Shown: piece after piece, positions 1-7,105 of the stretch
Position numbering within the stretch: the first letter of the stretch is position 1
Layout of the letters: the number at the start of each line of letters is the position of its first letter
Source of the DNA: an uncultured Eubacteriales bacterium
GTDB taxonomy: Bacteria; Bacillota; Clostridia; Oscillospirales; CAG-272
Direction of reading: 5' to 3'
DNA length: 11,263 bases
Assembly: GCA_900321265.1 (NCBI GenBank)
Contig: ONVJ01000318.1
Coordinates: forward strand, 1-11,263
Notes under the pieces: generated by a model
Databases searched by the model: none
What the model saw: the letters and a program-made list of their open reading frames with translations, nothing else
What the model was told of the DNA's origin: nothing
Program-made: the position numbers and the translations under genes

Positions 1-40
1 AAGCACTACACGGTATGAAAAGAGAAAGGGGATCGGTAAA

Positions 41-1306
41 ATGAATAAGGAACGCATCGCTTCGGGCCGCTGGGACGTCATCGTCGCGGGAGGAGGATTC
101 GCCGGCGTCGGCGCGGCGGTCGCCGCCGCGAGGAAGGGGGCGGCAGTCCTGCTGATCGACAGATACAACTGCTGCGGGGGAGCCGCTGCCTTTGATCTCG
201 TAAACCCCTTCATGCGCTACTGGACGAAGGAGGAGGGCGCCCGGAAATACCTGTCCGCCGGGATCTTCTCTGAGATCACGTCGATGCTCGAAGCCGGCGG
301 GGCGCTCGAGGGCGGCCAGAGGTTCGGCACCGAATATCTCAAGCTGGTGATGAACCGCCTGCTTCTGTCGGCCGGCGTCGATATCCTCTACGACACCGAG
401 ATCGTCTCGGCGGAGGCGGAGGACGGCAGGGTGAGCTCGGTGAAGGTTTCGAACGTCTCGGGCATCTCGGAATTCACCGCCGGCTTCTTCATCGACTGCA
501 CCGGCGACGCGAATCTGTCCGCCATGGCGGGCTTCGGATACAGGGTCGGCCGGGAGCCCGACGGGCTCTGCCAGCCGATGACGCTCTGCTTTCGGCTGGG
601 CGGCGTCGACCGGGAAAAGATAAACAAAGCCGAGATAAACGCCCTATATTCGCGCTTCCGCGCCGGGGGAAGGATAAAGAACCCCCGCGAGAACGTCCTG
701 ATGTTCGACACGCTCGATAGGTCGGTCATCCATTTCAACACGACACGTATCGTTAGGAGGGATCCGACCGACGCCTGGGAGGTCACCGAGGCCGAGATCG
801 AGGCAAGGGAGCAGATCGACGAGCTTGTATGCTTCCTGAAGGAGAACTTCGAGGCCTTCCGGTCGGCGGTGCTCATATCCAGCGGGCTGAGGATCGGCGC
901 CAGGGAGAGCCGGATGATCGACGGCCTCTATACCCTCACGCGCGACGACATAACCTCCTTCACGAAATTCCCCGACGGCATCGCCGCCTGCAACTACGAC
1001 ATCGACATACACTCGCCCGACGGCACAGGAACCAGTCACTGGTATTTCCCCGACGGCTGCTGGTATACGGTGCCCTACCGCTGCCTCGTCCCGAAGCGTA
1101 GCCGCAATCTCCTCGCGGCCGGAAGGTGCGTTTCCTGCGACCATGACGCCCAGGCGTCGCTGAGGATCATGCCTGTCTGCTGCACCCTCGGCGAGGCGGC
1201 CGGGACCGCCGCGGCGATCTGTCTCAGAGAGGGGACCGACGCCGCCGGGGTCGACACCGGACTTCTCAGGCGGGAGCTGAAGGACGCGGGATGCGTCGTC
1301 GACTGA
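41..1306 (+). CDS. FAD-dependent oxidoreductase (FAD_oxidored-type)
   Basis: A 421-residue flavoprotein, probably cytoplasmic since no signal peptide or membrane segment is visible. The N-terminus has a beta-strand followed by the dinucleotide-binding loop GGGFAG (residues 17-22) and the acidic residue D40 at the end of the second strand, which would bind the FAD ADP-ribose. Further family-like segments are IDCTGDA (151-157), GARESRMIDG (286-295), and a C-terminal FAD-contacting block at about 356-394 starting NLLAAGRC. It is unusually Cys-rich around the likely flavin site (C44-C45, C363, C366, C380-C381). Length and motif order fit the FAD_oxidored (pfam12831-like) family, whose members act on varied and mostly undefined substrates; the substrate here cannot be read. 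The ATG is supported by AAAGGGGA at 25-32, 8 nt upstream. It lies upstream of the transporter promoter, so it probably belongs to a separate or earlier transcription unit. Confidence 0.88.
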   Translation: MNKERIASGRWDVIVAGGGFAGVGAAVAAARKGAAVLLIDRYNCCGGAAAFDLVNPFMRYWTKEEGARKYLSAGIFSEITSMLEAGGALEGGQRFGTEYLKLVMNRLLLSAGVDILYDTEIVSAEAEDGRVSSVKVSNVSGISEFTAGFFIDCTGDANLSAMAGFGYRVGREPDGLCQPMTLCFRLGGVDREKINKAEINALYSRFRAGGRIKNPRENVLMFDTLDRSVIHFNTTRIVRRDPTDAWEVTEAEIEAREQIDELVCFLKENFEAFRSAVLISSGLRIGARESRMIDGLYTLTRDDITSFTKFPDGIAACNYDIDIHSPDGTGTSHWYFPDGCWYTVPYRCLVPKRSRNLLAAGRCVSCDHDAQASLRIMPVCCTLGEAAGTAAAICLREGTDAAGVDTGLLRRELKDAGCVVD

Positions 1307-1467
1307 GCCCGCGCGGCGGGATACCGTTCCTATATTATAATATGGAAGAACCGGGTTCCGGGAGATCGATCCGTCTTTCAGAAGGGGATTTCGGCCGGAT
1401 ATCATTACATTTCGGCGGTTTTTTTGGATTTTTTGCAGATATTTTTTGAAAAAAAAAAGATTTTTTC
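1307..1467. other. Gene-free region with phased A/T tracts upstream of the transporter promoter
   Basis: No gene is visible. Just after the oxidoreductase stop there is a small GC hairpin (CCCGC 1308-1312 with GCGGG 1316-1320) but no T-run, so it is at best a weak terminator. A second weak GC stem (GCCG 1394-1397 with CGGC 1413-1416) runs into T-rich sequence from 1419. T and A runs then follow at 1419-1425, 1429-1434, 1442-1447, 1449-1458 and 1461-1466, spaced about one helical turn apart. Such phased tracts usually curve DNA, and those next to the -35 box can act as an UP element. Confidence 0.6.
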
Positions 1468-1497
1468 TTGACAACGGTATGCAGATAGTGATAAAAT
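1468..1497 (+). promoter_or_regulatory. Sigma-A-type promoter of the transporter operon
   Basis: The -35 box is a perfect TTGACA (1468-1473). The -10 box TAAAAT (1492-1497) follows after 18 bp, one mismatch from TATAAT. Directly upstream is the A/T-rich stretch 1442-1466, in the position of an UP element. Transcription would start near 1503-1506, giving a leader of about 125 nt before the binding-protein gene. I see no recognisable riboswitch or T-box in that leader; an 8-bp palindrome ATCGCGAT lies at 1562-1569. Confidence 0.78.
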
Positions 1498-1601
1498 ATT
1501 TTACTGCATTATTACGGGTTGTATCCTCTTCGGGAATCGTCACCGCGTTTCGCCGACAACGATCGCGATTTCTTGCGGAAGTATGACCTCAAAAAAAAGA
1601 T

Positions 1602-1623
1602 AAAAAAAAAAAAAAAAAAGGAG
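1602..1623 (+). promoter_or_regulatory. A18 run followed by Shine-Dalgarno site of the binding-protein gene
   Basis: An uninterrupted run of 18 A (1602-1619), preceded by another run of eight A (1591-1598), runs straight into AAGGAG (1618-1623), 7 nt before the ATG at 1631. The SD site is good. The unstructured A-rich flank would suit high translation. Its length also makes it prone to slippage in replication and to miscounting in sequencing. Confidence 0.8.
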
Positions 1624-1630
1624 TTCAACA

Positions 1631-3832
1631 ATGAAAACTTGGACAAAGCGAGTACTCAGCATAGTCCTCGTTCTTCTGCTCGTCGGGACCGCTCTCGCGT
1701 CCTGCGCCAAGAAGGTCGAAGCCGATTATGTTCATTACTCCCGCGCCGGCTACGGTAAACTCGGTTTCCGTGCCGACTTCGGACCCGTTCAGTTCCCGGC
1801 TGTCCGCCAGGCGATCGCTCTCTGCATGGACCGTGAGGACTTTGCAAAGCAGTTCACCGGCGGTTACGGCGGTGTTGTGGACGGCCCGTACTACACCGGA
1901 GCCTGGTTCTACAAGAAGGCTATTGCCAACGGAATGCAGCTCAACACATACGAGACCTCCCAGGACAAGGCTATCGCCACCCTCGTGGCTGACGGCTGGG
2001 TCTACGACAAAGAGGGCAAGGATTACACATCCGGCGTCCGCTACAAGAAGATCCCCGCTGCCGACATGAAGGAATCCGACAAGACCTACCAGTCCAAGGA
2101 CGGAGCATACAAAGTAGAGCTGGTCGGCGACAACTACTATATGCCTCTTGCCATCAACTGGTACGGATCTGAGAACAACGAGTTCACCGATCTGCTTGTC
2201 ACCGGATTTGCCCAGAACGAGAAGATCATCGCTTCTGGCTTCAACATCCAGTACACCATCGGTACCTTCTCGGCCCTTCTCGGCGAGCTCTATCAGTATG
2301 ACGGCGGCGGATACAGCTACGGCGGTACTCCCATGTACTCCTGCTTCAACTTCGCCACCTCCTTCAGCTCCGCTGCTTATGACTACGCCTACAACTGCAC
2401 CATTGATCCTTCGATGTTCGAAGATTATTCTCAGTGGTATGTCAAGGACGGCCGTGACTACTACATCACCGCCGACAAGTCCTCCTTCGGCGAGGATGCC
2501 TACATCAACGTAGACAAGCTCGAGTACGGCGAAGGCAAGGACTATCAGTCCCTCTACGACGTATACGGCAAGGACATCAAGGTCGCCGACGTTAAGGTCA
2601 AGGACGGCCAGGCGTACATCACCAAGGACGGCAAGGACTATGTCCTCGGCCTCGACTTCCTGTCGATGGCGATGGTCTACAACGCCAACACCGACGAAGA
2701 GTACGTCGCCTGGTGGCAGTACTTCATGCAGAGATGGAACAGCATCCTCCCCGAGGTGCCGCTCTACTGCAACGAGTACTACGATCTCTACAACACCAAG
2801 ATCCAGGGTGTTGAAGAGCATCCGACCAACCCCTACTGGGGCGTTGCCGATGCCCTTATCGACTGGACATCCAAGGACAACAAGCTCATCATGGGTTCTT
2901 CCACCGAGCTTTCCGGACTCTTCCGCTATGCCAGCTGGGGCGTTTCCTCCCCCGCCGCTTCCAACAACGACGTTAACGGACTCACTTCCGGCTACGAGAC
3001 TATCGCCACCAACAAGGTCGGCGGTATGCAGTGGAACGACACCGTTGTAAAGAGCCACGAGGAGAAGGTCAACGAAGACGGAAGCAAGACCTTCACCATC
3101 GAGATCTATGACGACCTCAAGTACTCCGACGGATCCGCCGTGACCGCCAGAGACTACCTCATCAGAGCCCTCGTCTTCTCCACCGAAGCCGCCAAGAACG
3201 CCTCCGGAAGAGATGCCAAGGCCGCGATGACCATTGTCGGCTACAACGAATTCAAGGCCTACACCGGCGACAACGCCGATCAGGAAGGCGTATCCAAGAC
3301 CCTTAAGGGCCTGCGTCTCCTTGACACCTACAAGTTCTCGGTGACCATCGCCGCCGATTACATCCCCTACTACTATGACATCTCCTACGCGGGATTCTCT
3401 CCTGAGTACAAGGAAGTCTGGCTCGGCAAGACCGCCGATGTCAAGGATGACGGCGACGGCTGCTATCTGACCGACGACTTCTACACCCACACCACCACCG
3501 GTGAGGGCGACGAGAAGAAGAACGTCTATGATATCGAAGAGCACCTCAAGGAATCCGCTCTCAACACCGATACCAAGTATCCTTACTCCGGCCCGTACGT
3601 AGTGAAGAGCTACGACGCGTCCGCGAAGGAAGCCACCCTTGAGATCAACAAGTACTTCAAGGGCAACTACGAAGGCGTAAAGCCGTCCATCAAGACGGTC
3701 GTTTACAAGCTCCTCGTTTCGGCCACTCAGCTTGACGACTTCAAGTCGGGCGGCGTCGACGTTCTTGCCGGCATCACCGGCGGCAACGAGACCAACGAAG
3801 CGATCGCTTTTGCCGACGGAACCGAACAATAA
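1631..3832 (+). CDS. Peptide-class ABC transporter solute-binding lipoprotein, apparently circularly permuted
   Basis: A 733-residue extracytoplasmic binding protein related to SBP_bac_5 (OppA/DppA class). The signal peptide spans residues 1-24, with lipobox LASC and lipidated C25. Only about six residues separate C25 from the folded part, where a long flexible linker is usual. The order of family motifs is reversed. The segment with FGPVQF and VRQAIALCMDRE (50-69), normally in the second half, comes first and runs to about W412 through WNSILPEVPLY, a typical C-terminal block. Then come the blocks that normally start the mature protein: MGSSTELSG (421-429), DLKYSDG (495-501), SGPYVV (653-658) and FKSGGVDVLAGITGG (704-718), ending at Q733. 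An extra segment at about 271-341 contains repeated GKDY-like motifs. The gene has its own strong promoter and ribosome binding site and is followed by a hairpin, as expected for the most abundant subunit. It would bind a peptide or other solute and dock onto permeases B and C. Assembly error is the main alternative to a real permutation. Confidence 0.85.
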   Translation: MKTWTKRVLSIVLVLLLVGTALASCAKKVEADYVHYSRAGYGKLGFRADFGPVQFPAVRQAIALCMDREDFAKQFTGGYGGVVDGPYYTGAWFYKKAIANGMQLNTYETSQDKAIATLVADGWVYDKEGKDYTSGVRYKKIPAADMKESDKTYQSKDGAYKVELVGDNYYMPLAINWYGSENNEFTDLLVTGFAQNEKIIASGFNIQYTIGTFSALLGELYQYDGGGYSYGGTPMYSCFNFATSFSSAAYDYAYNCTIDPSMFEDYSQWYVKDGRDYYITADKSSFGEDAYINVDKLEYGEGKDYQSLYDVYGKDIKVADVKVKDGQAYITKDGKDYVLGLDFLSMAMVYNANTDEEYVAWWQYFMQRWNSILPEVPLYCNEYYDLYNTKIQGVEEHPTNPYWGVADALIDWTSKDNKLIMGSSTELSGLFRYASWGVSSPAASNNDVNGLTSGYETIATNKVGGMQWNDTVVKSHEEKVNEDGSKTFTIEIYDDLKYSDGSAVTARDYLIRALVFSTEAAKNASGRDAKAAMTIVGYNEFKAYTGDNADQEGVSKTLKGLRLLDTYKFSVTIAADYIPYYYDISYAGFSPEYKEVWLGKTADVKDDGDGCYLTDDFYTHTTTGEGDEKKNVYDIEEHLKESALNTDTKYPYSGPYVVKSYDASAKEATLEINKYFKGNYEGVKPSIKTVVYKLLVSATQLDDFKSGGVDVLAGITGGNETNEAIAFADGTEQ

Positions 3833-3867
3833 GGCAGTCCTTACAGGAACCTTATAAACCATTCCGA

Positions 3868-3896
3868 CCGCAGGGGGGCGTTCGTCCCCCCTGCGG
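3868..3896 (+). terminator. Strong intercistronic hairpin after the binding-protein gene
   Basis: A perfect 11-bp GC-rich stem (CCGCAGGGGGG 3868-3878 with CCCCCCTGCGG 3886-3896) closes a 7-nt loop. The following AATTCATTATTG has no true T-run, so termination would be partial. This position, between a binding-protein gene and its permeases, is where many import operons use a hairpin to stabilise the upstream mRNA and reduce expression of the membrane genes. No convincing promoter is visible between it and the next gene (3897-4005). Confidence 0.75.
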
Positions 3897-4005
3897 AATT
3901 CATTATTGAGCACCGCATTTCCGCATATCGTCATCCTTTCCGCGGAAGGCTGCCCGTCAGCTCTCCCGCGTTTATAAATCCTAGCGAAAGGATTTGCCTT
4001 CTTAA

Positions 4006-5085
4006 ATGGGAAAATATATACTGAAAAGGGTCGGATACGTCTTCCTCGTGCTGGTGATTCTATCGATCCTGATGTTTTTACTATACAATCTCGTCCCGTC
4101 CGACAGGGCATATTCCGAAGCCCGTGAGAGCGCGAACGCGCTCCCGAAATCGACTCCCGCGGAGATCAGAAAGAACTACCAGGAGAGCGAATACAGAAAG
4201 CTTCAGGTCAAATACGGGACAGAGACCAAGAATCTCGTCGTAAGATATCTTCGCTGGATAGGTCTTTTCCCCAAGGCTTCGATCAACGAGCAGACGCTCG
4301 AGATCAATCCTACCGGCGGAGAGTTCGACGGCCTGCTCCAGGGCAACTTCGGCTGGTCCTATACCCAGAACAAGCCTGTCGTGGATATGGTGAAGGAGCC
4401 GATGAAGAACACGATCTTCATCAACATCTTCGCCACGATACTCGCCCTCGGCATCACCATACCCCTCGGCATAAAGTGCGCGGTAAAGCGCGGCAAACCG
4501 GTGGACAAGGTGATGCAGATCGCCACCATCATCGGCTACAGTCTGCCGACCTTCATTATCGCCATCCTCTTCATCTGGCTCTTCGTCGCGGTCCTGAAGA
4601 TCTTTCCGGCCAGCGGAATGAAGACGCCCGGCAGCAGCTATACCGGGATCGTCGCTTTCTTCGACAAGATGTATTATCTGTCGCTTCCGCTTATAGTCAT
4701 GACCTTCTCGTCGCTGGGCGGAATGACCAGATACGTCAGGGCGTCGATGATCGAGGCCCTGTCGATGGACTGCATCAAGACCGCCCGTGCCAAGGGAGTC
4801 AAGGAAAAGGTCGTCATCTATTCCCACGCCTGGAGAAACGCCCTTATACCCATCGTGACTCTCGTCGTCGGCTGGTTCCTGTCGATCTTTTCGGGCTCGC
4901 TCATCATCGAGTCGATGTTTGCCCTCAACGGAATGGGCAAGCTCATGATCGAGGGACTCCAGACCCAGGACTATGAGGTCGTTCTGCTGATGCAGATGTT
5001 CTACGTCATCATTTCGCTGATGGGCAACCTGCTGATCGACATCGTTTACGGATTCGTCGATCCGCGCGTACGCGTCAACAAGTAA
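4006..5085 (+). CDS. oppB: ABC transporter permease, OppB/DppB type
   Basis: A 359-residue inner-membrane subunit forming one half of the translocation path. It begins with the classic short basic start MGKYILKRVGY and TM1 at about 10-30. An enlarged extracytoplasmic loop follows (about 31-133), ending in the conserved GNFGWSY (113-119) before the BPD_transp_1 domain. Further membrane segments lie near 135-160, 172-198, 224-240, 280-305 and 327-348. The cytoplasmic EAA loop that docks onto the ATPases is clear: EALSMDCIKTARAKGV, then HAWRNALIPI (250-283). The C-terminus has the family-typical DPRVR. The start is supported by homology, although the candidate SD site AAAGGA (3987-3992) is 13 nt from the ATG, farther than usual, which may lower expression relative to the binding protein. 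It lies 173 nt after the binding-protein gene and 12 nt before permease C. Whether the family member is Opp, Dpp or a relative cannot be decided. Confidence 0.92.
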   Translation: MGKYILKRVGYVFLVLVILSILMFLLYNLVPSDRAYSEARESANALPKSTPAEIRKNYQESEYRKLQVKYGTETKNLVVRYLRWIGLFPKASINEQTLEINPTGGEFDGLLQGNFGWSYTQNKPVVDMVKEPMKNTIFINIFATILALGITIPLGIKCAVKRGKPVDKVMQIATIIGYSLPTFIIAILFIWLFVAVLKIFPASGMKTPGSSYTGIVAFFDKMYYLSLPLIVMTFSSLGGMTRYVRASMIEALSMDCIKTARAKGVKEKVVIYSHAWRNALIPIVTLVVGWFLSIFSGSLIIESMFALNGMGKLMIEGLQTQDYEVVLLMQMFYVIISLMGNLLIDIVYGFVDPRVRVNK

Positions 5086-5097
5086 GGAGGAAGGAAA

Positions 5098-7092
5098 ATG
5101 TCTGACAACAAGAAAAAAAGATCCTCCTTCTTCGGGACGCTCGGCCGCTGGTTCCGCCGCGCCTTCTTCGGACCGGGCAGAGAACTGCTCGACGCCGAGA
5201 AGGAGCTTGAGAACCTTTCCGAGGAGGAAAGGGAGGAACGGGCCCGCAAGATGGACGTCGAGGAGATCGTCACGCCCTTCAAGCAGTATCTGCGCGGCTT
5301 CCTCGAGCACAAGCTCGCCGTCGGCGCTCTCATCATAGTCGTATGCATGTTCCTCTTCGCATTCATCACGCCTCTCTTCTTCCCGAAATACTCGGACAAC
5401 TACATCGAGGTCACTCAGCAGAACATGCGGCCGAACATGAAGCTGATGAACGTTCCGGCCAGACTGAAGCGCGAGGGGATAAAGAAGATCGATTCCTACG
5501 GTCAGTTCAGCGTCGGTCTTTCGAATGAAGGCAACGTCTTCGTATGGGGCGACACCATCGTCGGAACCACCGGCATCAACGTCAAAAACATCCCCGATTC
5601 GGTAAAGGAAGCCAATATAATCGACGTCGCGGCCGGCTTCGACCACATCATCGCCATCGACGACAAGGGCAGGATCTACGGCTGGGGGAGCAACATCCTC
5701 GGGCAGTACGGCAAGCCCAAGAACACATATTCGGATTCCATCTATCTTCCCGACATCCTTCCGACCCAGACGGTCGATCCCTCGGTGATAAAGAAACTCG
5801 CCTGCGGATACCAGGTGTCCGGACTTCTTATGAACGACGGCACCCTCTATCTCTGGGGCAACGGAAAGACCTGCAACAACCTTGAGAAGATCTACTATAT
5901 GACCGACGGCAAGAGCAACGTCGACGATTTCGCCTTCACCAAGAACGACATGGTGGTCATCATCGACGGAAAACTCGAGACCGCAAAGGCCGACCGCTAC
6001 CAGACGATCCACGCCGTCATCGGCGACGAGGGCTATCCTCTCTCTGATTATCTCGGCGACAGGAAGATAGTCTCCGCGGTGGCCGACAGCACGACCGTCT
6101 GCCTCATGCTCAGCGACAATACCATCTGCTTCTCGGGCGATTTCCCGGCGCAGAGCGTAGCCATCCCGGTGCTCTCGGACGGAGAGTACTTCGTAAAGAT
6201 CTGCGCGGGTGACCATCACTATACTGCGCTGTCGAACAAGGGCAGGATATACAGCTGGGGCGGCAACATACTCGGGCAGTGCGACATCTCCGAGATCAAG
6301 GGAACCGCCTCCGACGTCTTCGCCGGAGCCAACCAGAGCTATGTGATCGACGGCGAAGGCTCCCTGCTCGCCAAATGGGGCCACAGAGGATACATCTTCG
6401 GCACCGACCCGAACGGCGCCAGCGTCTTCCAGCGCATCGCCAACGGCGGCAGGATGACCCTGACGATCGGAGCGGTGGCAGTCGTCATATCGACGGTCAT
6501 CGGAATAATCATAGGCTGTATCTCGGGTTATTTCGGCGGCAAGGTCGACATCTTCCTCATGCGTGTCACCGAGGTCGTATCGGCGATCCCCTTCCTGCCC
6601 TTCGCTATGATACTCTCTGCCTTCATGGGCCGCGTCGCGATCAGCGAGGACACGAGGATCTTCATCATAATGGTGATCCTCGGCATCCTCACCTGGCCGG
6701 GACTCGCTCATATGATCCGCGGTCAGGTGCTCGTCACCCGTGAGAACGAATACGTCACCGCCGCAAAGGCAATGGGCGTAAAGGAGAGGACGATCGCCTT
6801 CAAGCACATCCTTCCCAACGTCATTTCGATCATCATAGTCAACCTGACGCTTGATTTCGCAGGATGCCTGCTCACCGAGTCGGGCCTTTCCTACCTCGGC
6901 TTCGGCGTTCAGCTTCCCAGACCGACCTGGGGCAACATGCTCAACAAGGCGAACAACTCGACGACCATTCAGAACTTCTGGTGGGAATGGCTCTTCCCGG
7001 CCCTCTTCCTTGCCGCCACTACAATCTGCATCAATATGATCGGCGACGCTCTCCGCGACGTTATGGACCCCAAGTCCAATTCCGAGAAATAA
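5098..7092 (+). CDS. oppC: ABC transporter permease, OppC/DppC type, with an extracytoplasmic RCC1-like propeller
   Basis: A 664-residue permease, roughly twice the usual 280-330. The order is: basic cytoplasmic start; charged helical segment (about 27-57); TM1 as in OppC_N (about 73-95); large insertion (about 131-430); then the BPD_transp_1 domain, which opens with the normal OppC motif FGTDPNGASVFQRI (434-447). The remaining membrane segments lie near 455-477, 490-512, 519-540, 570-592 and 631-650. The EAA loop is EYVTAAKAMGVKERTIAFKH with ILPN following (551-574). The insertion holds RCC1-like repeats, clearest at FVWGD (148-152), IYGWGSNILGQYG (193-205), LYLWGNG (250-256) and IYSWGGNILGQC (384-395), with degenerate ones between; I count seven blades. 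Topology places the propeller outside the membrane. The SD GGAGG (5086-5090) lies 7 nt before the ATG, directly after the permease B stop. The propeller could help capture substrate or dock the binding protein; this is inference. Confidence 0.9.
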   Translation: MSDNKKKRSSFFGTLGRWFRRAFFGPGRELLDAEKELENLSEEEREERARKMDVEEIVTPFKQYLRGFLEHKLAVGALIIVVCMFLFAFITPLFFPKYSDNYIEVTQQNMRPNMKLMNVPARLKREGIKKIDSYGQFSVGLSNEGNVFVWGDTIVGTTGINVKNIPDSVKEANIIDVAAGFDHIIAIDDKGRIYGWGSNILGQYGKPKNTYSDSIYLPDILPTQTVDPSVIKKLACGYQVSGLLMNDGTLYLWGNGKTCNNLEKIYYMTDGKSNVDDFAFTKNDMVVIIDGKLETAKADRYQTIHAVIGDEGYPLSDYLGDRKIVSAVADSTTVCLMLSDNTICFSGDFPAQSVAIPVLSDGEYFVKICAGDHHYTALSNKGRIYSWGGNILGQCDISEIKGTASDVFAGANQSYVIDGEGSLLAKWGHRGYIFGTDPNGASVFQRIANGGRMTLTIGAVAVVISTVIGIIIGCISGYFGGKVDIFLMRVTEVVSAIPFLPFAMILSAFMGRVAISEDTRIFIIMVILGILTWPGLAHMIRGQVLVTRENEYVTAAKAMGVKERTIAFKHILPNVISIIIVNLTLDFAGCLLTESGLSYLGFGVQLPRPTWGNMLNKANNSTTIQNFWWEWLFPALFLAATTICINMIGDALRDVMDPKSNSEK

Positions 7093-7105
7093 GGAGGGAG
7101 AAGCA

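Noticed and set aside
1332..1343. Palindrome ATATTATAATAT containing a perfect TATAAT
   Set aside because: Neither strand has a -35-like box at the right distance. TTGACA/TAAAAT downstream is a far better promoter.
1504..1630. Leader of about 125 nt considered as a riboswitch or T-box
   Set aside because: I found no conserved riboswitch core, T-box sequence or terminator/antiterminator pair.
1625..4111. Long minus-strand open frame (828 codons) opposite the binding-protein gene
   Set aside because: It has low-complexity Val/Gly/Asp-rich content, no recognisable domain, and mirrors the codon bias of the well-supported plus-strand gene.
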